From positions 248,001 through 312,000 of the forward strand of contig NZ_JAHLQF010000002.1 of NCBI RefSeq assembly GCF_018918285.1: DNA of 64,000 nucleotides, given 5' to 3'. The notes beneath the pieces were generated by a model, which was given only the letters and a program-made list of their open reading frames with translations, made no database searches and was not told where the DNA came from. The stretch comes from Clostridium mobile (GTDB lineage Bacteria > Bacillota > Clostridia > Clostridiales > Clostridiaceae). Below are positions 23,679 through 32,422 of the stretch, piece after piece. The position numbers and the translations under genes were made by a program. How positions within the stretch are numbered: position 1 is the first letter of the stretch; every line of letters begins with the position of its first letter.

Positions 23679-25106
23679 ATGTCAAATACTACACCAACTA
23701 AACAAACTGGAATGAAGAAAACTCTTTCTCTATGGAACTTTTTTACCATAGGATTTGGGGCTATTATTGGAACAGGATGGGTTTTGTTGGTTGGAGACTG
23801 GATGATTATAGGAGGAGGGCCTTTAGCTGCAATAATTGCATTTGTTATAGGTTCAATATTTTTACTCCCTATAGGGGCAGTTTTTGGTGAATTGACAGCT
23901 GCTATTCCTGTTTCTGGTGGTATAGTGGAATATGTTTCACGTACTTTTGGAAACAAGGCATCATATTTTACTGGATGGTTTCTTGCTTTAGGAAATGGTA
24001 TTCTTTGTCCTTGGGAAGCTATTGCTATTTCATCTTTAGCTGGAGAGTTTATTCCTGCACTTAAGGTCTTCCCGTTGTATGAAATTATGGGAGCTACAGT
24101 ATATCTTCCTACTTTACTTATAGCAATTATATTTGCATTTTATGTTATTCGATTAAATTTTAAAGGTGCTTCTGCGGCTGCAAAGCTTCAAGGATTTTTA
24201 ACCAAGCTATTACTTGCAGGTATGGCAAGTGCTATGGCGGTTTCTTTATTTAGAGGAGGTCCTAGCAACATGCAACCTATATATAAGGGAGCAGCTTCAG
24301 GTAAAAGTATATGGATGGGTATTCTTCCGGTTTTAGTTATGACACCATTTTTTTATGCAGGATTTGATACTATACCACAACAAGCTGAGGAAGCAGCAGA
24401 GGGATTGGATTGGAATAAATTTGGTAAAGTTATTAGTATGGCATTGCTTGCTGCTGGTGTATTTTATGTAATTTGTATATATTCCTTTGGTACAATAGTT
24501 CCTTGGGAACAATTTGTTACTTATAATATACCTGCTTTAACTATTTTATCAGTAATTGGTCTTAGGGTATTTTCAAAAGTAATGATGTTTATTGCTATTA
24601 TGGGACCATTAGGCCCTATGAATTCTTTCTTTGGAGCTACTACTAGGATTTTACTAGCAATGGGACGTAAAGGACAGTTGCCGGAAAAGTTTGGACAATT
24701 AGATAAAAAGAATGGAACTCCCAAAGCTGCTAATACTTTAATGGCAATGCTTACTATAATAGGTCCATTTTTAGGTAAGAATATGTTAGTACCATTAACT
24801 AATGTTAGTTCATTAGCATTTATATTTGCTTGTTTTATGGTTAGCGCTGCTTGTCTACGTATGAGAAGAACAGAACCTGATATTCCAAGACCTTATAAGG
24901 TTCCAGGAGGCAAAATTGGAATATCATTAGCCTGTGTTACATCATTTATAATTATAGCGCTATTGGTTATCCCTGGTAGCCCCGCATCTTTAAATACCGT
25001 TGAATGGGTTATTGTAGCTGCTTGGTTTTTAATAGGGCTTACATTTATGTTACTTAGAAATAAGAAAGTAGAAAAGATAGAAAACAAAAGCAGTACCTTA
25101 AATTAG
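23679..25106 (+). CDS. APC-superfamily amino-acid permease
   Basis: A 475-residue integral membrane protein with about 12 hydrophobic segments. 'LWNFFTIGFGAIIGTGWVLLVG' in the first helix carries the G-x-G-x-I/V-G substrate-binding loop of APC transporters. 'LRVFSKVMMFIAIMGPLGPMNSFFGATTRILLAMGRKGQLP' is the typical helix 8 region. It is followed 59 bases later by an amidohydrolase gene, with no terminator between, so uptake and hydrolysis of one amide or peptide-like substrate are probably linked. The exact substrate is unknown. The ribosome-binding site is GAGAGGGGGA. Confidence 0.9.
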   Translation: MSNTTPTKQTGMKKTLSLWNFFTIGFGAIIGTGWVLLVGDWMIIGGGPLAAIIAFVIGSIFLLPIGAVFGELTAAIPVSGGIVEYVSRTFGNKASYFTGWFLALGNGILCPWEAIAISSLAGEFIPALKVFPLYEIMGATVYLPTLLIAIIFAFYVIRLNFKGASAAAKLQGFLTKLLLAGMASAMAVSLFRGGPSNMQPIYKGAASGKSIWMGILPVLVMTPFFYAGFDTIPQQAEEAAEGLDWNKFGKVISMALLAAGVFYVICIYSFGTIVPWEQFVTYNIPALTILSVIGLRVFSKVMMFIAIMGPLGPMNSFFGATTRILLAMGRKGQLPEKFGQLDKKNGTPKAANTLMAMLTIIGPFLGKNMLVPLTNVSSLAFIFACFMVSAACLRMRRTEPDIPRPYKVPGGKIGISLACVTSFIIIALLVIPGSPASLNTVEWVIVAAWFLIGLTFMLLRNKKVEKIENKSSTLN

Positions 25107-25165
25107 TTATTAAAATAGCTTACAATACTTAAATTTAAATAATTTTAATGTTAGGGGGACATATT

Positions 25166-26404
25166 ATGAGTAAAATTGCTTTTATGGGTGGTTTATTAAT
25201 TGATGGAACTGGTAAGCAACCAGTAGAAAATTCACTATTGCTTGTGAATGATAAGAAAATTGAATATGCTGGTCCAATGATAGATGTAGGTGAAGATTAT
25301 GAAAAAATTCATATTACAGGAAAAACAATTATGCCTGGCTTAATTGATAGCCATCTTCATTTTAGTGGAAATAGAACTGATGATGATTCTGATTGGATAC
25401 TTGAACCTGTTATACAAAAGACAATTGTTGCTGTGGCGCAGGCTCGTGAAGCATTAGAACATGGATTAACCTCTGTAGGTGAAATTTCACGTTCGGGTAT
25501 ATATATCCGTGACATGATTGAAGAAGGTGTTATTCCTGGACCTCGTGTAGTTACATCTGGACTTGGCTTCTGTAGAACGGCAGGACATGGTGACTCTCAT
25601 AGATTACCATTAGATTATAATAATGCTTCCCATCCTTGGGCTGAACGTGTTGATGGTCCTTGGGATTTACGTAAAGCAGTAAGAAGAAGACTTCGTGAAA
25701 ATCCAGATGCTATCAAAATATGGTCAACAGGAGGAGGAATATGGAGGCATGATGCAAAGGCTGACTCTCATTATTGCTTAGAGGAGATTCAAGCAGTTGT
25801 TGATGAATGCAATATGGTAGGACTACCTGTTTGGTCTCATGCTGAAGGTTATGGCGGTGCATTAGATTCCTGTAAAGCAGGAGTATCTGCAATAATTCAT
25901 GGGCAAGAGCTAAATGAAGAATGTTTGGAAATAATGAAGGAAAAAGATATTACTTTCTGCCCAACTCTTCAGTTCTTTTATGAATGGTTTACAGTATATG
26001 AGCCACCATATAGGGCGATTCATGATCAGTATCCAGGTAATACAACTGCAGAAAAAGAGCTTAATCGTATAGTTAGCAACCTACAAAATGCAAATAAAAA
26101 GGGAATCAGAATTACCGTTGGATCAGATTCTTTCTGCAGTAGCTTAACCCCATACGGAAAATATGCTATTACTGAGATGTATACACTTAACAAATCAGGA
26201 TTAACAGAAATGGAAACAATTTTAGCTGCTACTAAAAATGGTGCTGAAATGCTTAGAATAGATGATATTACAGGTACTCTTGAAAAAGGTAAATTTGCTG
26301 ATCTTCTTGTTATTGGTGGTAATCCATTAAAAGATATTCATAATATTGCTACTGAAAAAATGGAAGTTATTATGAAGGAAGGTAAGTTTGTTAAAAGAAA
26401 ATAA
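25166..26404 (+). CDS. metal-dependent amidohydrolase
   Basis: A 412-residue amidohydrolase-superfamily enzyme. 'PGLIDSHLHF' is the HxH metal motif at about residues 60-65. 'AIKIWSTGGG' contains the bridging Lys. 'WSHAEGYGG' and 'IIHGQEL' give two more metal-ligand His residues. 'ITVGSDS' supplies the catalytic Asp, and 'GTLEKGKFADLLVIGGNPL' is the closing segment. It resembles imidazolonepropionase-like and Xaa-Pro-dipeptidase-like members with a binuclear Zn site. The start at 25166 follows AGGGGGACAT. It is co-transcribed with the upstream permease and ends in a hairpin terminator. The true substrate cannot be read from sequence. Confidence 0.87.
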   Translation: MSKIAFMGGLLIDGTGKQPVENSLLLVNDKKIEYAGPMIDVGEDYEKIHITGKTIMPGLIDSHLHFSGNRTDDDSDWILEPVIQKTIVAVAQAREALEHGLTSVGEISRSGIYIRDMIEEGVIPGPRVVTSGLGFCRTAGHGDSHRLPLDYNNASHPWAERVDGPWDLRKAVRRRLRENPDAIKIWSTGGGIWRHDAKADSHYCLEEIQAVVDECNMVGLPVWSHAEGYGGALDSCKAGVSAIIHGQELNEECLEIMKEKDITFCPTLQFFYEWFTVYEPPYRAIHDQYPGNTTAEKELNRIVSNLQNANKKGIRITVGSDSFCSSLTPYGKYAITEMYTLNKSGLTEMETILAATKNGAEMLRIDDITGTLEKGKFADLLVIGGNPLKDIHNIATEKMEVIMKEGKFVKRK

Positions 26405-26468
26405 TAATGTAATATCTAAAGAAAAGGTAAGGATTAATTTTAAAGTTAACAAGGATAAGTGAAAAATA

Positions 26469-26508
26469 AGAGCTTCAGGTGAGGAAATAATCATCTGAAG
26501 CTTTTTTA
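26469..26508 (+). terminator. terminator carrying the AGCTTCAGGTGA hairpin
   Basis: Arms AGCTTCAGGTGA / TCATCTGAAGCT with eight-base loop and TTTTTT tail. The same arm sequence with the same G-T wobble occurs at 35674 and 57969. Confidence 0.88.
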
Positions 26509-26626
26509 TTCGCTTATATTTTACTAACAAAAAATGTTCAAGTTTTTGCAAGAGGCCTGACACCTAGACAGTATTATAAAGATGGAGTACAATCAATATG
26601 GCAATATGAAATAGGGATGTGATATA

Positions 26627-27316
26627 TTGATTAATGATATGGACTCATTAATACAGCAGCGACAGATGAAAGCAAAGCAAAAACAAAAAAATCAAATTCC
26701 ATATGCAATTAGCATTTTTATAGTTGCATTAGCTATCTGTGTATTTCTTTGGAAATATAATCATAACTATGTTTGTTACTGGGTTATAGGTATTGGATTT
26801 GGTATTGTATTAAGATATTCTAGATTTTGCTTTTCAGCAGCACTTAGGGATTTTATTGTTTTGCGAAATACAAAGCTTTTAAAAGGTTTACTATTGGCTA
26901 TGATGGTAAGCACTGTAGGTTTTGGGGTAATTCAATATACCTATCTTAAAAATAATCCCATAGATTATATACGTATTCCAGGCACTATAACTTCAGTAGG
27001 TTCTCATATTGCAATAGGAGCATTTATATTTGGAATTGGGATGACTATTGCTGGAGGCTGTAGTTCGGCAGCTCTTGTGAGAATTGGAGAGGGACATGCC
27101 TTTCCATGGGTAGTTTCATTAGGATTTATAATAGGGAATCTTTTAGGGGCCAAGAATTATTCATTTTGGTATGACAAAATTATTAGTAATGCAAAAGTAA
27201 TTTACTTTCCAGAATATGTAGATTTTAAAATTGTAGTTATACTTCAATTAGTTGTTTTAATGATTTTATATAAGATAGCAAGTCGGTATGAAAATAAAAA
27301 ATTAAAAAAAACATGA
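26627..27316 (+). CDS. YeeE/TsuA-like transporter, N-terminal half
   Basis: A 229-residue membrane protein with about five hydrophobic segments. 'GMTIAGGCSSAALVRIGEGH' holds the conserved Cys of the YeeE/YedE (TsuA) thiosulfate transporter family, and 'RYSRFCFSAALRDF' the paired N-terminal Cys motif. It aligns with the first half of the full-length protein at 34217. Its partner half lies at 27578, with a TusA-like gene between. The start is a TTG at 26627 after AGGGATGTGA; the ATG at 26639 is an alternative. It probably moves thiosulfate or another reduced sulfur species. Confidence 0.85.
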   Translation: MINDMDSLIQQRQMKAKQKQKNQIPYAISIFIVALAICVFLWKYNHNYVCYWVIGIGFGIVLRYSRFCFSAALRDFIVLRNTKLLKGLLLAMMVSTVGFGVIQYTYLKNNPIDYIRIPGTITSVGSHIAIGAFIFGIGMTIAGGCSSAALVRIGEGHAFPWVVSLGFIIGNLLGAKNYSFWYDKIISNAKVIYFPEYVDFKIVVILQLVVLMILYKIASRYENKKLKKT

Positions 27317-27329
27317 GGGAGGAGTATAT

Positions 27330-27554
27330 ATGGCAGTAAGAGAACTTGATTGCCTATATGAACCGTGTCCAATTCCGCTAATTAAGGCAGTTAAGGAATT
27401 AAAAACAATGCAATGTGGAGATATTTTAGTTTTGCGTTCAGATCAAAGTTGTATTGAAGTTATCGTAGAAGAATGGGGACAGCAAAATAATCACTTAGTA
27501 AGAGTAGTGGATTTAGAGGATGGAGAATGGGAAGTTTATATTCAAAAGCCATGA
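27330..27554 (+). CDS. TusA/YeeD-like sulfur carrier
   Basis: A 74-residue protein with 'EPCPIPLIKAVKEL', the CPxP motif whose first Cys (C13) carries persulfide in TusA-family proteins. Its place between two halves of a TsuA-like transporter matches the TsuA-TsuB (YeeE-YeeD) pairing, in which the TusA-like protein receives sulfur from the transporter. The gene overlaps neither neighbour but spacing is short (13 and 23 bases), so it is one operon. GGGAGGAG is the ribosome-binding site. Confidence 0.92.
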   Translation: MAVRELDCLYEPCPIPLIKAVKELKTMQCGDILVLRSDQSCIEVIVEEWGQQNNHLVRVVDLEDGEWEVYIQKP

Positions 27555-27577
27555 TAATATAGGAGATGATTAAAAAT

Positions 27578-28096
27578 ATGATTGAATGGTTAAAAAAACC
27601 CTGGCCATACTGGGCTGGAGGTACATTATTAGGCATTTTCAATGTAATTTTATTGGGGATAACTGGAACTCCATGGCATATAAACACTGGTTTTCTTACA
27701 TGGGGTATAGGAATATTAGATCTCATTGGTGTTAAGGCATATAAATGGGAGTTTTTTAAAATATTTGATTATACATATGAAGATATAATTTTAAATCATA
27801 ATTTATTTATTAATAAGTATACTATTTTAAATATTGGTATAATTATAGGGGCTTTAATTGCAACATTGTTATCATCTCAATTTAAGTTAAAAAGGTTAAA
27901 GGGGAAAAAGCAGACTATTCTTGCACTTGTGGGTGGAATTATTATGGGCTATGGAGCTAGACTTACTTCTGGCTGCAATATTGGAAGTTTTTTCAGTGGA
28001 ATACCATCCTTTTCTTTACATGCGTGGGTTTATTGGATTTTTGTTGTTTTAGGATCTATAGCAGGAACTAAAATTTTATCTAAATATTTAATTTAG
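27578..28096 (+). CDS. YeeE/TsuA-like transporter, C-terminal half
   Basis: A 172-residue membrane protein matching the second half of the 34217 protein. 'IKKP/KPWPYWAGGTLLGI' opens it, and 'IMGYGARLTSGCNIGSFFSGIPSFSLHAWVYW' contains the SGCNIG Cys motif conserved in TsuA. Together with the 26627 product it should rebuild one transporter. AGGAG abuts the ATG at 27566, so the ATG at 27578 is chosen. It converges with the LysR gene behind it, which ends 26 bases away. Confidence 0.83.
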   Translation: MIEWLKKPWPYWAGGTLLGIFNVILLGITGTPWHINTGFLTWGIGILDLIGVKAYKWEFFKIFDYTYEDIILNHNLFINKYTILNIGIIIGALIATLLSSQFKLKRLKGKKQTILALVGGIIMGYGARLTSGCNIGSFFSGIPSFSLHAWVYWIFVVLGSIAGTKILSKYLI

Positions 28097-28121
28097 GAGG
28101 AAGTTATATCCTCCTATTTTT

Positions 28122-29012
28122 TTAACAAAATGTTCTCTTATTAGAAGTTATAAAATCTGCAAACATCTGCTCATATTCGTCAAATGCATAATTTTTTCTA
28201 TAGGCAAGGTAGTAATTAAATTCTATTTTAATCTCATCCATGGTAATATGTTTAAGAAGACCTTTTTTTAATTCATTTTTAACTATTATTTTAGGTAAAA
28301 ATGACACTCCTTTCCCGGCTAGTATAGAAGATTTAATAGCCTCTGGAGAATTTAGAGAATAAATAACATTTAAATCTTCTAATAAAACACCTTTTTCTTG
28401 AAAAGCATTTTTTACTAAGTGTCTTGCATTGGAGCTTTCCTCTCTCAATATAAGAGGCAATTTCTTTAATTCTTCTATAGTAATATGCTCTATGTCTTCA
28501 TTATTATTTCCAACTAAAATCAACTCATCTGAAGTTAGATATTCAATATCTAGGCTATTTTCTTTTGGATCATCTTGAATAATTCCTATGTTAATGGAAT
28601 GGTCACATAATTTTTTTATAACTTCATATGAATTATTAACTTCCATATTTATATCTAGTTCCTTATGGAGTTTTTTAAAGACAAATATAGTGCAAGGAAG
28701 AGCATACTCTCCTATGCTTTTACAGGAACCAATAAGTAACTTTGGCCTATCCTGTTGTAAATTTTTAAGATCCCTTTCTATATTGTCTTTAATAGATAAT
28801 ATAGTATCGGCATAGTTAAATACAATCTTTCCTTCCTCTGTTAGTTTAACACCTTTGTTACTTCTTATTAAAAGACTTGTCCCAAGTTCTTTTTCTAAAT
28901 TTTTAAGTTGCATACTAAGTCCAGGTTGAGTAAGGTGAAGATGAAAAGCAGCTTTTGATATACTATTATACTTTACGGTTGTATAAAATGACTGAAGATA
29001 CTCAAGATTCAC
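28122..29012 (-). CDS. LysR-family regulator of the sulfur genes
   Basis: A 296-residue LysR protein. The N-terminal winged HTH ('MNLEYLQSFYTTVKYNSISKAAFHLHLTQPGLSMQLKNLEKELGTSLLIRSNKGVKLTEEG', residues 1-60) and the effector-binding domain ('PKLLIGSCKSIGEYALP') are standard. It is encoded between two sulfur-transport units and divergent from ssuCAB. A GTTAT-N5-ATAAC box of the LysR type stands at the same distance upstream of two sulfur-gene promoters, so it is probably a CysB/CysL-like activator. The effector is unknown. Confidence 0.9.
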   Translation of the reverse strand: MNLEYLQSFYTTVKYNSISKAAFHLHLTQPGLSMQLKNLEKELGTSLLIRSNKGVKLTEEGKIVFNYADTILSIKDNIERDLKNLQQDRPKLLIGSCKSIGEYALPCTIFVFKKLHKELDINMEVNNSYEVIKKLCDHSINIGIIQDDPKENSLDIEYLTSDELILVGNNNEDIEHITIEELKKLPLILREESSNARHLVKNAFQEKGVLLEDLNVIYSLNSPEAIKSSILAGKGVSFLPKIIVKNELKKGLLKHITMDEIKIEFNYYLAYRKNYAFDEYEQMFADFITSNKRTFC

Positions 29013-29158
29013 ATTGTCACATCCTTAAATTTAAAATAATACATATCCTTTAATAGTCTATATTGTATCATTAGTTCTAATAAAAATGAATACAAGTAGC
29101 TATTTTGATTAGTAATTTTATAACTTAAGGATTTATTATGCAGTGTAACATAATTATT

Positions 29159-29213
29159 TGTTATGTAGTATAACGAACAATTATAATAAAAACCTATATC
29201 CATATATTATAAT
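29159..29213 (+). promoter_or_regulatory. ssuC promoter with GTTAT-N5-ATAAC box
   Basis: A perfect inverted repeat GTTATGTAGTATAAC (29160-29174) begins exactly 48 bases upstream of TATAAT (29208-29213). The same box, spacing and -10 occur at 32289/32337. The position fits a LysR activator site. The gap at 29013-29341 has no gene. Confidence 0.75.
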
Positions 29214-29341
29214 TAATATGAACATTGGGATAAAATTAACAATGTTATATTTATTTTACTGTGAAAAGATTTAGTGAATTGATATTGTAGTTTTTGTAAG
29301 ATTAAATTAAAATATGAAAACTTAATAAGAAAGGGGGAGTA

Positions 29342-30121
29342 ATGGTGAAGAAAAAAACAATAGGTGAAAGGATGTTAACTGGTGTAACAGTAATTATTAT
29401 TTTAGTAATATGGTTCATTACCACAGAATTAGGATTGGTTGATGAAAAACTAGTACCATCTCCTCAATTGGTATGGGATGCATTAGTTGATATTATGGAA
29501 AATGGATATAAAAACTATACACTGCTTGAGCATCTAGGGGCAAGTATGAATAGACTTATTAGTGCCTTTTTTTCTGCTATGATAATTGCTATTCCTTTAG
29601 GACTTGCAAGTGGGTATAGTTCAAAGCTTAGAGCAATTTTTGAACCTATTATAGAATTTTATAGACCGCTTCCACCATTAGCCTATTATACACTTTTAGT
29701 TCTATGGATGGGAATTGAAAATGAATCTAAGATTGCACTTCTATTTTTAGCTTGTTTTGCACCAATTTATATTTCATGTGTATCAGCGGTTATAAAAATA
29801 AAAGAGGATTACATAAATAGTGCTTATACAGTAGGTGCAAATAAAATGCAAATATTTATGCATGTAATATTTCCGGCATGTTTACCTGATATTTTTACAG
29901 GGTTAAGAACAGCTTTAGGTGTTGCTTACACTACTTTGGTATCTGCTGAAATGGTTGCGGCAAACTCTGGTATAGGTTGGATGGTATTGGATTCAAGCCG
30001 TTATCTGAGAAGCGATATTATATTTTTGGGAATTATTATAATGGGGATTACAGGTATTTTATTAGACAAAAGTATACAGTTTATTGAAAATAAAATTGTT
30101 CCTTGGAAAGGAAAAGAATAA
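29342..30121 (+). CDS. ssuC: ABC transporter permease (SsuC/TauC-like)
   Basis: A 259-residue inner-membrane permease with about six transmembrane segments. The EAA-like loop 'YINSAYTVGANKMQIFMHVIFPACLPDIFTGLRTALGVAYTTLVSAEM' shows the G-x9-hydrophobic-x-P pattern that contacts the ATPase. The family imports sulfonates, taurine or related compounds. It starts the ssuCAB operon, 15-25 bases from the next gene, behind a LysR-type promoter box. GTG at 29345 is an alternative start. The substrate (sulfonate, sulfate ester or other) is inferred from context. Confidence 0.9.
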   Translation: MVKKKTIGERMLTGVTVIIILVIWFITTELGLVDEKLVPSPQLVWDALVDIMENGYKNYTLLEHLGASMNRLISAFFSAMIIAIPLGLASGYSSKLRAIFEPIIEFYRPLPPLAYYTLLVLWMGIENESKIALLFLACFAPIYISCVSAVIKIKEDYINSAYTVGANKMQIFMHVIFPACLPDIFTGLRTALGVAYTTLVSAEMVAANSGIGWMVLDSSRYLRSDIIFLGIIIMGITGILLDKSIQFIENKIVPWKGKE

Positions 30122-30145
30122 AAATATAACTCAGGAGTGATAAAA

Positions 30146-31195
30146 ATGAATTTTAAAAAGATCTTAGCTAATGTTGCAATGGTAGCTATAACGGCAACAT
30201 TATTTGCAGGATGTGCAGCATCAAAAAAGCCTGTAGACAGTGCAAAAAATGATGGAACTTCATCAAACTTACCTAAGGTAGTAAACATAGGTACGCAGCA
30301 AATGCCTAATGATGAAAAAATCGCCATAGCAAAAGACTTCTTTGAAGAAGAGCTTGGAGTTAAAGTTAAGGTTATTGAATTCCAAGCAGGGGATATAAGA
30401 AACGCTCTTGTTTCAAAAGATATTGACTTTGCCTTACTTGGTTCAGCTTCCGCAACACAGGGTATTGCAAGTGGCATTGACATAGAAACAATTTGGATAC
30501 ATGAAGTTCTTGGAGATGCAGAACAATTAGTTGTTAAAAATAATTCAAATATTAATTCTATAAAGGATCTTAAAGGAAAAAAAATTGGAACACCATATAC
30601 TACAACAACACATTATAGCTTATTAAAGGCTTTAGAGTTAAATGGTATGTCTGAAAAAGATATAACACTACTTGATATGCAAATGCCTGATATATATGCA
30701 GCATGGCAAAGAGGGGATATTGATGCAGCTTACGCATGGGAACCAACACTTTCTAGTCTTTTAAAAGATGGGAAAAGTTTAATTTCAAGTAAAGACATGG
30801 CGGAAAAAGGCGTTATTACATCTAATGTAGAAGTTGTTAGAAGAGAGTTTGCTGAAAAATATCCAGATCTTGTAACAAAGTATATCAAGGCTGTAAACAA
30901 AGCTGTCAATCTATATAATGAAAATCAAGCAGATGCTATTAAAATACTTTCAGATTCTTTAGAAATTACACCAGAAGAAGCATTAAAGCAAACAAAAGGT
31001 TCTATTTGGCTTACTGCTGAACAGCAATTAGATCCTGCTTATTTTGGGACAAGCGATAAAAAGGGTAACTTAGTAAAATCATTAAAAGATACAGCTGATT
31101 TCCTATACAAGCAAAAGAATCTTAAAACAGAACCTCAGCTGGATACTTTTGAAAAAGCGGTAAACCCATCATTTATAGAAAAGGCTTTAAAATAA
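30146..31195 (+). CDS. ssuA: sulfonate-type ABC transporter substrate-binding lipoprotein
   Basis: A 349-residue lipoprotein. The signal peptide ends in the lipobox LFAGC (Cys at about residue 22). The mature part matches the SsuA/NMT1-like family: 'VVNIGTQQMPNDEKIAIAKDFFEEELGVKVKV', 'GSASATQGIASGIDIETIWIHEVLGDAEQLVV', 'DLKGKKIGTPYTTTTHYSLLKALELNGM' and 'YAAWQRGDIDAAYAWEPTLSSL'. It captures a sulfur compound outside the membrane for the SsuC/SsuB importer. The ATG at 30146 after AGGAG is preferred over the GTG at 30137. Confidence 0.92.
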   Translation: MNFKKILANVAMVAITATLFAGCAASKKPVDSAKNDGTSSNLPKVVNIGTQQMPNDEKIAIAKDFFEEELGVKVKVIEFQAGDIRNALVSKDIDFALLGSASATQGIASGIDIETIWIHEVLGDAEQLVVKNNSNINSIKDLKGKKIGTPYTTTTHYSLLKALELNGMSEKDITLLDMQMPDIYAAWQRGDIDAAYAWEPTLSSLLKDGKSLISSKDMAEKGVITSNVEVVRREFAEKYPDLVTKYIKAVNKAVNLYNENQADAIKILSDSLEITPEEALKQTKGSIWLTAEQQLDPAYFGTSDKKGNLVKSLKDTADFLYKQKNLKTEPQLDTFEKAVNPSFIEKALK

Positions 31196-31251
31196 TTTAT
31201 AGATGAGTTTAACAAAGCTTAAAGCAATGTGATAGAAATGGAGAGTTTTGC

Positions 31252-32049
31252 ATGGGTGAAATAGCAAAAGATAAAACAGACTATGTGGTAACAATAAGAG
31301 ATATAGACTTAAGATATAGTGGTGAAAAAGGTGATGTTACTGCTCTTCAAGATATAAATTTAAATATTAAAGAAGGGGAATTTATATGTGTACTTGGCCC
31401 ATCTGGCTGCGGTAAAAGTACCTTATTAAAGATTATTGCAGGTTTTCTTCAGCCATCAGAGGGAGAGGCTAGAATGGATAACAGCCCTATTAGTGGGCCG
31501 GATTGGCATAGAGGAGTTGTTTTTCAAAGCCCTACCTTATATCCATGGCTGAATGTTTATGATAATGTTGCTTTTGGCTTAAAGATGAGGAAATTTTCAA
31601 AAGGGGAAATTAAAGAATTAACCAATAAATATCTAGAACTTGTTGGTTTAAAGGGATTTGAAAAACATAAGCCCTATGAACTTTCTGGAGGTATGAAACA
31701 AAGAGCTTCTCTTGCAAGGGTTTTAGTAAATAAACCTAGAATGATTTTAATGGATGAACCCTTTGGAGCATTAGACGCTTTAACAAGGCAAAATATGCAA
31801 AAATTAACAAGAACTGTTTGGACTAAGACAAAGAATACTGTTTTCCTCATTACCCATGATGTTGATGAAGCTTTAGCGCTTGCAACAAGGGTTATTGTAA
31901 TGTCAAACAGACCAGGTAGAATAATTAAGGAATTTAATACAGACTTTACACATGATATTTCAGAGGAAAATTATGAAGAGACGAGATATACACCTAAATA
32001 TATGAATGTTAGAGAAGAAATCTTAAAAATTATCAATAGCCAAAGTTGA
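31252..32049 (+). CDS. ssuB: ABC transporter ATPase (SsuB/TauB-like)
   Basis: A 265-residue nucleotide-binding subunit. Walker A is 'GPSGCGKST' at about residue 50, the Q-loop 'VVFQSPTLYPWLNV', the signature 'LSGGMKQR', Walker B 'ILMDEPFGALD', and the switch His in 'VFLITHDVDEAL'. It energises the ssuC permease. GGAGAG stands upstream of the ATG at 31252. A terminator hairpin follows at 32085-32140. Confidence 0.93.
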   Translation: MGEIAKDKTDYVVTIRDIDLRYSGEKGDVTALQDINLNIKEGEFICVLGPSGCGKSTLLKIIAGFLQPSEGEARMDNSPISGPDWHRGVVFQSPTLYPWLNVYDNVAFGLKMRKFSKGEIKELTNKYLELVGLKGFEKHKPYELSGGMKQRASLARVLVNKPRMILMDEPFGALDALTRQNMQKLTRTVWTKTKNTVFLITHDVDEALALATRVIVMSNRPGRIIKEFNTDFTHDISEENYEETRYTPKYMNVREEILKIINSQS

Positions 32050-32084
32050 TAAATAAGATTTCCCTAAAAATATATAAAGTATTT

Positions 32085-32140
32085 ATAAAGTAACATATTA
32101 GGATTGATAAAAATTCTACTATATGTTGCTTTATTTTTTG
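32085..32140 (+). terminator. terminator of ssuCAB
   Basis: ATAAAGTAACATAT pairs with ATATGTTGCTTTAT, followed by TTTTTTG. It is about 36 bases after the ssuB stop. Confidence 0.8.
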
Positions 32141-32288
32141 GATTAAAAATACTTTTATTACCAATTGCCTGGTGGTATGCATAGGTTGAAAATATGCATT
32201 GAAAGAATTTTTTACATGAAAAGAATGGCTTTTACTGCTTTATTGCTTGATTTAAAAAATATTCTTGAACATGAACCTATAAACATGT

Positions 32289-32342
32289 GTTATGTTGTAT
32301 AACACTTATTTATTATGAAAATGTATAAATCCGTATTATAAT
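32289..32342 (+). promoter_or_regulatory. promoter with GTTAT-N5-ATAAC box before CoA-disulfide reductase gene
   Basis: GTTATGTTGTATAAC (32289-32303) begins 48 bases upstream of TATAAT (32337-32342). Box and spacing equal those at 29160/29208, and the sequence downstream of the -10 is also similar (GAGATAAATTTAAC versus GGGATAAAATTAAC). The rest of the 32050-32422 gap holds only the ssuB terminator. Confidence 0.75.
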
Positions 32343-32422
32343 TAACATAGAGATTGAGATAAATTTAACGAGCTACATAAAAGCTGAGTTATAAATAAAA
32401 ATTAAACTATGGAGGGGTAAAA

